A stretch of DNA of 17,147 nt. Source: CAYXXN01 sp964469055. GTDB taxonomy: Bacteria; Acidobacteriota; Thermoanaerobaculia; Multivoradales; JAHEKO01. Below are positions 13,245-17,147 of this stretch, piece after piece. A program made the translations under genes and the position numbers. The notes beneath the pieces are model-generated. The model did no database searches, was not told where the DNA came from, and was given only the letters and a program-made list of their open reading frames with translations. Numbering within the stretch: the first letter of the stretch is position 1; every line of letters begins with the position of its first letter. The stretch lies in NCBI GenBank assembly GCA_964469055.1, contig CAYXXN010000049.1:1-17147 (forward strand), in the 5' to 3' direction.

Positions 13245-13651
13245 TGACGGTGAAACAACAGCCTCCCCTCTCGGAGTTCGAGGAGGGCTTCCTGGTCGGC
13301 GTGCTGGTCGGCGAAGGGCACTTCGGCGGCGACGGCCGCCAGCCGCAGGTCACGCTTCGCATGCACACCGACCACGTCGCGCTCTTCGAGTGGCTCGCGC
13401 GGCGCTGCGGCGGGCGGCTCTACGGCCCCTACCACCACGGCGGCCGCAGTTACTACCAGTGGATGGCGCGCGGTGCGTACCTGCGCGAGCGCCTCGTACC
13501 CCTGCTCGATCGCCTCCTGACCGCCGAGCTCGACGGCAAGGCGCACGCACGCTACCTCGAGATGAAGCGGCGCTACGGGCTCGCGCGGCCCGCGCCGGGC
13601 GGCGGAGAGCTCAGCCCTGTGGCGAAGCCGGCTGGCCCTGCGTCAGCTTGA
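13244..13651 (+). CDS. Small LAGLIDADG-type (homing endonuclease-like) protein
   Basis: A 135-residue protein with one LAGLIDADG motif, FLVGVLVGEGHF at about 16-27, in which E24 stands at the metal-binding acidic position. After it comes the expected beta-strand/helix pattern: VTLRMHTDHVALFEWLARRCGGRLYG, then YYQWMARG, then LVPLLDRLL. A basic segment (HARYLEMKRRYGL) follows, then a low-complexity tail. Single-motif proteins of this family act as homodimers that bind and usually cut long asymmetric DNA sites; some are domesticated DNA-binding proteins. It is not inside an intron or intein: it stands alone between jag and rsmG, on the opposite strand to both. ATG 13244 is preferred; ATG 13202 would add 14 residues encoded by the parS sites. 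The 3' end overlaps jag by 41 bp. Target and activity are unknown. Confidence 0.75.
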   Translation: MTVKQQPPLSEFEEGFLVGVLVGEGHFGGDGRQPQVTLRMHTDHVALFEWLARRCGGRLYGPYHHGGRSYYQWMARGAYLRERLVPLLDRLLTAELDGKAHARYLEMKRRYGLARPAPGGGELSPVAKPAGPASA

Positions 13652-14405
13652 TGCGCACGCGTTTCAAGTAGCCCTCGCCCACGCTCTCGGTCTCGATCTC
13701 TGGATCGTCGGCGAGAGCGAGGTGCACGATGCGGCGCTCGTGGGGAGCCATCGGCTCCAGGTGCCACGGTCGCCCGCGCTCGCGGACCTTCGCGGCGGCC
13801 CGCTGCGCCAGCTCGCGCAGCTCCTCTTCCTGCGTGGCGTGGAAGTTGGCGCAGTCGACCCGCACGGGCAGCGCCTCGCCCGTCAGCCCCCACAGCAGCC
13901 GCGGCAGCAGGTGCTGGATGGCGAAGAGCGCGCGGCCGTGTTCGGCGGTGGCCCGCTCGCGGTCCGGCCCCGAGAGCTCGACGAGAAGCCCGTCGCCCTC
14001 GACCGTCACCGTCGACTCGAGCCGCAGGCGCGAGAACGAGAAGAGCTTCTCCGCCGCCTGCCGCGCGGCGGCCACGCGCTCCGCCGGCAAGACGTCGGAG
14101 CGTCGCTCGAGCGGCTGCTCCTCTTCGGCGCTCTCGCCGACTACCTCCCGCTCCGGGGGGAGCGCCGCGGGTGGGGCCGCTGGCACCACCGGCGCGGGCG
14201 GCGCGGCCGCGCTCTCCTCGAGCTGCAGCGGCGCGCCGGGATCCACCTCGATGACCACTCCTCGCTGCCCCTTGAGGAAGCCGCGCCGCCGGTCAACCTC
14301 GCGCCAGGCGAGCCGCTCCGGCTCGCAGCCGTGATGTCGTGCCGCCTGGAGCAAGGCTTGCTGCAGGCTCGCACCGGAGAAGAATCTTCGCGGAAGAGCG
14401 CTCAT
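13611..14405 (-). CDS. jag: Jag/KhpB RNA-binding protein (SpoIIIJ-associated)
   Basis: A 264-residue cytoplasmic RNA-binding protein. Residues 5-54 form the Jag N-terminal domain (GASLQQALLQAARHHG, then GFLKGQRGVVIEV). Residues 60-105 are a Pro/Ala/Glu-rich linker. A KH-type domain spans about 110-190 (GLLVELSGPDRERATAEHGRALFAIQHLL), and an R3H domain about 195-254 (APHERRIVHLALADDPEIETESVGEGYLKRVRI, with R225 and H228). KhpB proteins bind many RNAs with KhpA and affect cell division and envelope growth in Gram-positive bacteria (family knowledge). The ATG overlaps the yidC stop (ATGA), the usual yidC-jag coupling. Its last 41 bases overlap the convergent LAGLIDADG-type gene. Confidence 0.94.
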   Translation of the reverse strand: MSALPRRFFSGASLQQALLQAARHHGCEPERLAWREVDRRRGFLKGQRGVVIEVDPGAPLQLEESAAAPPAPVVPAAPPAALPPEREVVGESAEEEQPLERRSDVLPAERVAAARQAAEKLFSFSRLRLESTVTVEGDGLLVELSGPDRERATAEHGRALFAIQHLLPRLLWGLTGEALPVRVDCANFHATQEEELRELAQRAAAKVRERGRPWHLEPMAPHERRIVHLALADDPEIETESVGEGYLKRVRIKLTQGQPASPQG

Positions 14406-16087
14406 CGCTTGCCACTCCTCTTGCCGCCCGCCTCGGCGAGGGCCGCCGCCGGCGTGCCGCGGAACTTCTTGTAGCCGATCTGCTGGGCGATCGCCAGCAC
14501 GTTGTTGGTGAGCCAGTAGAGCACCAGGCCGCTGGGGAAGCCCAAGAAGAAGACGGTGAAGACGATCGGCATCGCCATCATCATCCAGCGCTGGACGGGA
14601 TCGGCGGCGGGCGGCGTCAGCCGCTGCTGGATCACCATCGTCGCGCCCATGACGAGAGGCAGGACGTAGTAGGGGTCCTTGATCGACAGGTCTTGGATCC
14701 AGCCGAACCAGGGGGCGCCCCGCAGGTCGAAGGCGCTGCCCAGGAGACTATAGAACGCGAAGAGCACGGGCATCTGCAGGAGCAGGGGCAGGCAGCCGGC
14801 CGCGGGGTTGATGCCTTCGGCCTGGTAGAGGGCCATGATCTCCTGGTTCATCTTGGCCTGCGCCTCGCGGTCCGGCCGCCCCTGCCTGTCGCGCAGCTTG
14901 GGGCGCCACTTCTGCTGGATGGCCTGCGCCTTGGGCTGGACGCGCTGCATCTTCTCCATCGAGACGATGCTCTTGTGGTTCAGGGGAAAGAGCAGGATGC
15001 GGATGGCGAAGGTCAAGAGAATGATCGCCCAGCCGTAGTTGGCGACCAGACGGTCGTAGGTCCAGTGCAGCGCCAGGAGCAGCGGCCGAGCGAGGAAGCC
15101 GAACATGCCGAAGTCGACGGTGCGGGCGAGGCCGTAGGGCAAGGCCCGCAGTGCCTCGTACTCCTTGGGCCCGAGATAGACGTGCGCCGAGAGCACGTCG
15201 CCGGCTGGCGTCAGCATCAGCGACAGCTCGCGCACCGGCTCGGCTTCCTCGCCGCCAGGTGCGAGCGGCGGCAGGTCGGTGGGCGCGAAGGCGACCTGAG
15301 CGAGGGGCCGCTGCGGCGCGACGGCGACGAGGAAGTAGGTGTCCTGGAGTGCCGCCCAACGCAGACCGGCGCCGGACACCAGAAGCGTCTCCTTGGTCGA
15401 AGCCGCGTCGTAGCGCTCGACCTTGCCGCCGGCGTCGACCGCCCCGCCACGCCGCAGGAAAGAGCTGGCGAGCTCCGTCGTCGGAGGGTTGCGGATGCCG
15501 GGGCCGACGAGCAGGGTCCAAGGGCCCCCGGGGTGGGCCTCCACTTCGACTTCGAGCAGGCCGTCCGGTCGCAACGTGAAGCGCTTGCGGGCGCTGCCCT
15601 GCGCTCCTCGATAGACGAAGGTCACCTCCGGCCGCTCACCGCCGCGCTCGACGGCATAGAGCTCCCCAGCCAGCGGTAGGGGCATCCCGGCGGTGTCGCC
15701 CAGCGCGAAGAGGTAGGGCGCGGCCTCGCGCCGCCGCACGAGGTCGAGCAACTCGCCCTCGCTCCCCAAGTGTCGTTTGAGTGTGAAGGAGACGAGCTCG
15801 CCGCCGCGGTTGGTGAACTCGGCGCGCACCTCGCCGGACTCGAGCACCACCCGCTCCTCGGCCGCCGCGGCGATGGGCGGCGCCTCGGCCGCGGGGGCGG
15901 CCGGCTCGCCAGCGGGGAGTTCCGGGGCGAGGGGGACGGCAGGCGCCTCCGACTCCCGCGCCGGCTCCGCGAGGGGCTCGAGCGCTGGGGGAACAGGGAC
16001 CGGCTTGGGCGGCGGGAAGAGCAACTGCCAGCCGACGATCACGGCGAGAGACAACAAGGCGGCTAGCAAGAGGCGGCGGTTGTCCAT
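14402..16087 (-). CDS. yidC: Membrane protein insertase YidC
   Basis: A 561-residue Oxa1/YidC insertase that places proteins into the inner membrane, alone or with SecYEG. The first membrane helix is at about 6-25 (LLLAALLSLAVIVGWQLLF). A Pro/Ala/Glu-rich linker at 27-75 leads into the large periplasmic beta domain (about 76-320) that marks the Gram-negative form. The conserved core follows: YGWAIILLTFAIRILLFPL with the groove arginine R363, the coiled cytoplasmic hairpin (MEKMQRVQPKAQAIQQKW to MNQEIMALYQAEGINP), then three further membrane segments at about 432-452, 474-490 and 505-537. Length is close to the proteobacterial enzyme. It starts 16 bases after the yidD stop and overlaps jag by 4 bp. 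Several other products here, including the signal peptidases, are likely clients (inference). Confidence 0.97.
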   Translation of the reverse strand: MDNRRLLLAALLSLAVIVGWQLLFPPPKPVPVPPALEPLAEPARESEAPAVPLAPELPAGEPAAPAAEAPPIAAAAEERVVLESGEVRAEFTNRGGELVSFTLKRHLGSEGELLDLVRRREAAPYLFALGDTAGMPLPLAGELYAVERGGERPEVTFVYRGAQGSARKRFTLRPDGLLEVEVEAHPGGPWTLLVGPGIRNPPTTELASSFLRRGGAVDAGGKVERYDAASTKETLLVSGAGLRWAALQDTYFLVAVAPQRPLAQVAFAPTDLPPLAPGGEEAEPVRELSLMLTPAGDVLSAHVYLGPKEYEALRALPYGLARTVDFGMFGFLARPLLLALHWTYDRLVANYGWAIILLTFAIRILLFPLNHKSIVSMEKMQRVQPKAQAIQQKWRPKLRDRQGRPDREAQAKMNQEIMALYQAEGINPAAGCLPLLLQMPVLFAFYSLLGSAFDLRGAPWFGWIQDLSIKDPYYVLPLVMGATMVIQQRLTPPAADPVQRWMMMAMPIVFTVFFLGFPSGLVLYWLTNNVLAIAQQIGYKKFRGTPAAALAEAGGKRSGKR

Positions 16088-16103
16088 GAAGCCTCGGGCG
16101 GCT

Positions 16104-16310
16104 CTACGGCAGGTCGACGCCGCCGGGGTGGAACGGGTGGCAGCGCAAGAGGCGGCCGAACGCCCTCAAGCCGCCCCGCCAAGGTCCGTAGAGGACGACG
16201 GCGTCGCGGGCGTACTCCGAGCAACTGGGCACGAAACGGCAGGTCTGGGGCAAGAGGGGCGAGAGGAAGCGCTTGTAACCCCGCAGGAGAGCTACGAAGA
16301 GCCGGGTCAG
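16104..16310 (-). CDS. yidD: Membrane protein insertion efficiency factor YidD (probable CTG start)
   Basis: A 68-residue membrane-associated protein thought to assist YidC-dependent insertion. Family motifs are complete: FVALLRGYKRFLSPLLPQ, CRFVPSCSEY at 24-33 and CHPFHPGG at 57-64. The first residues align with the start of short YidD proteins, but no ATG, GTG or TTG is present near this point in the frame. The only upstream in-frame ATG is far inside rnpA. CTG at 16308-16310 gives the expected length and overlaps the rnpA stop as CTGA, the same architecture as the ATGA and GTGA overlaps elsewhere in the window. I therefore propose a CTG start with translational coupling to rnpA. The identity is certain; the start is an inference. 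Confidence 0.93.
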   Translation of the reverse strand: MTRLFVALLRGYKRFLSPLLPQTCRFVPSCSEYARDAVVLYGPWRGGLRAFGRLLRCHPFHPGGVDLP

Positions 16311-16696
16311 GCCGGAGGCGTCGGCGGGGGCAGGAGCGAAGAGAGCAGGCGCTCGAGCTCCCTCTCGAGCTCGGCGAAGCTCGCCGACCCCGCCGGCGGC
16401 TTGGCGTGCACCACCATGTCCAGACCTGGCAGCCGGCTGCGCTCGCTCCATCGGCGATAGATCTCCCGTACCCGACGCTTCACTCGGTTGCGGACCACCG
16501 CCCCGCCCACCTTGCGCCCCACCGTCAAGCCCAGCCGCGGCGCGTCCGTTCCGTTGGCCAACGCGTGGAGGATCACCAGCTCGCCGTGCCGCCGTCGGCC
16601 CTCCCGATAACAGCGCAGGAAGTCGCCCCGGCGCCGCAGCCGCTCCCGGCGGGGGAAGCGCTCCCCAGCCGGCCGGCGGGCCCGCAGCGCGGCCAT
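16307..16696 (-). CDS. rnpA: Ribonuclease P protein component
   Basis: A 129-residue basic protein that binds RNase P RNA and helps it process tRNA 5' ends. The N-terminal FPRRERLRRRGDFLRCYREGRR and the RNR box GGAVVRNRVKRRVREIYR at 64-81 (R69, N70, R71) identify it, and LGLTVGRKVG just before is also typical. The C-terminal end (FAELERELERLL plus a Pro-rich tail) is slightly longer than the family average. It begins three bases after the rpmH stop, and its TGA overlaps the presumed yidD start. The rpmH-rnpA pair is one of the most conserved bacterial operons. Confidence 0.96.
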   Translation of the reverse strand: MAALRARRPAGERFPRRERLRRRGDFLRCYREGRRRHGELVILHALANGTDAPRLGLTVGRKVGGAVVRNRVKRRVREIYRRWSERSRLPGLDMVVHAKPPAGSASFAELERELERLLSSLLPPPTPPA

Positions 16697-16699
16697 CGC

Positions 16700-16834
16700 T
16701 CAGGGGGTCAGGCGCTCGCGACCCTTCCGGCGCCGCCGCTTGAGCACGGCGCGCCCGGCGCGCGTGCGCATGCGGCTCCTGAAGCCGTGCGTCTTCTTGC
16801 GGCGGCGATTGTTGGGCTGATAGGTGCGCTTCAC
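16700..16834 (-). CDS. rpmH: 50S ribosomal protein L34
   Basis: A 44-residue, strongly basic ribosomal protein of the large subunit. MKRTYQPNNRRRKKTHGF, then RMRTRAGRAVLKRRRRKGRERLTP, is the family sequence from end to end at the normal length of 44 residues. The start is GTG at 16832-16834; no good ribosome binding site precedes it. It is the first gene of the origin-proximal run rpmH-rnpA-yidD-yidC-jag. Strong transcription would be expected, and a candidate promoter lies about 80 bp upstream. Confidence 0.97.
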   Translation of the reverse strand: MKRTYQPNNRRRKKTHGFRSRMRTRAGRAVLKRRRRKGRERLTP

Positions 16835-17147
16835 GGCCGTTGGGTCCTGCGGCGTCCCTCGCTGAGCTGGGCAAATCGGAGCGACCGCCGGTCCGGGCAG
16901 CCGCAAAGAAGCGAGGCTAGCGGATCGGCCGGGGGAGGGTCAAGCCGGCAGCGGACATCTCCAGCCGAACTCCCGCGACGTCCGTCTGCGGCCTCGCCCG
17001 ACTGAATTGCCGTGTTTGACCAGTAAGCCCGTGCTGCGGTTGGGCAAACCAGCGTTCACGGCCGTGAGCGGCAGATTAGGGACCGCCGCGCTCACAAGCG
17101 GGGGCGCTCGACGCGCGCGATTCTTCGTGTGGTGGACGACCGCTGCC
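16835..17147. other. Region upstream of rpmH without a gene
   Basis: About 310 bp to the right edge hold no credible reading frame. In many bacteria dnaA and oriC lie on this side of rpmH. I looked for DnaA boxes (TTATCCACA and one-mismatch forms) on both strands and found none, and there is no AT-rich unwinding stretch. Apart from the candidate rpmH promoter I recognise nothing here. Confidence 0.5.
16914..16943 (-). promoter_or_regulatory. Candidate promoter of the rpmH operon
   Basis: Read on the minus strand, TTGACC (5 of 6 to TTGACA) at 16938-16943 is followed after 18 bp by TAGCCT at 16914-16919, which matches only T1, A2 and T6 of the -10 consensus. Transcription would start about 70 bases before the rpmH GTG. 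The -35 match and position make it the best candidate in this region. Confidence 0.38.

Noticed and set aside
14339..15679. 446-codon plus-strand frame antisense to yidC
   Set aside because: It is rich in Arg, Gly, Glu, His and Gln with no domain. The yidC reading is unmistakable.

Overview
The window is a dense, high-GC (about 70 %) bacterial chromosome segment with 20 recognisable protein genes, one of them cut by the left edge. I see no rRNA, tRNA, CRISPR array or insertion sequence. A Gram-negative host is suggested by the quinone-type PyrD, a YidC with a large periplasmic domain, and pseudopilin-like and ComEA-like exported proteins. The bactofilin behind parB and the very GC-rich codon use would fit Acidobacteriota or a similar deep-branching high-GC phylum. 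That placement is an inference with low confidence.

Left part (1-6964): the tail of an acetyl-CoA hydrolase/CoA-transferase-like gene (+); an exported LTA4-hydrolase-like M1 aminopeptidase (-), divergent from a cystathionine gamma-lyase/synthase-type PLP enzyme (+); CutA, a GspH/FimT-like pseudopilin and a ComEA-like helix-hairpin-helix protein (all -); a gap of about 400 bp; then two tandem signal peptidase I genes (+) and a small single-pass membrane protein (+).

Middle (6977-10539): pyrD and pyrF overlap by 4 bp on the minus strand and supply steps 4 and 6 of UMP synthesis. Divergent from them is a polytopic membrane protein with an alkaline-phosphatase-superfamily domain that has lost several expected metal-ligand residues.

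Right part (10536-16834): a classical origin-proximal cluster, all on the minus strand: rpmH, rnpA, yidD, yidC, jag, then rsmG, parA, parB and a bactofilin. It links ribosome and RNase P supply, membrane protein insertion, rRNA methylation, chromosome segregation and a cytoskeletal polymer. Where many bacteria carry mnmE and mnmG, between jag and rsmG, this genome instead has a small plus-strand LAGLIDADG-type protein. The gap between that gene and rsmG holds two good parS-like sites plus a half-site, so the likely ParB loading centre lies inside the window.

Most notable items: the LAGLIDADG protein sitting on a parS cluster; the probable pseudo-phosphatase; a yidD that appears to start with CTG inside a CTGA overlap; a pseudopilin gene with no ordinary start codon; short low-GC, rare-codon patches inside pyrD and parB; -10 boxes placed so close to start codons that leaderless mRNAs are predicted.
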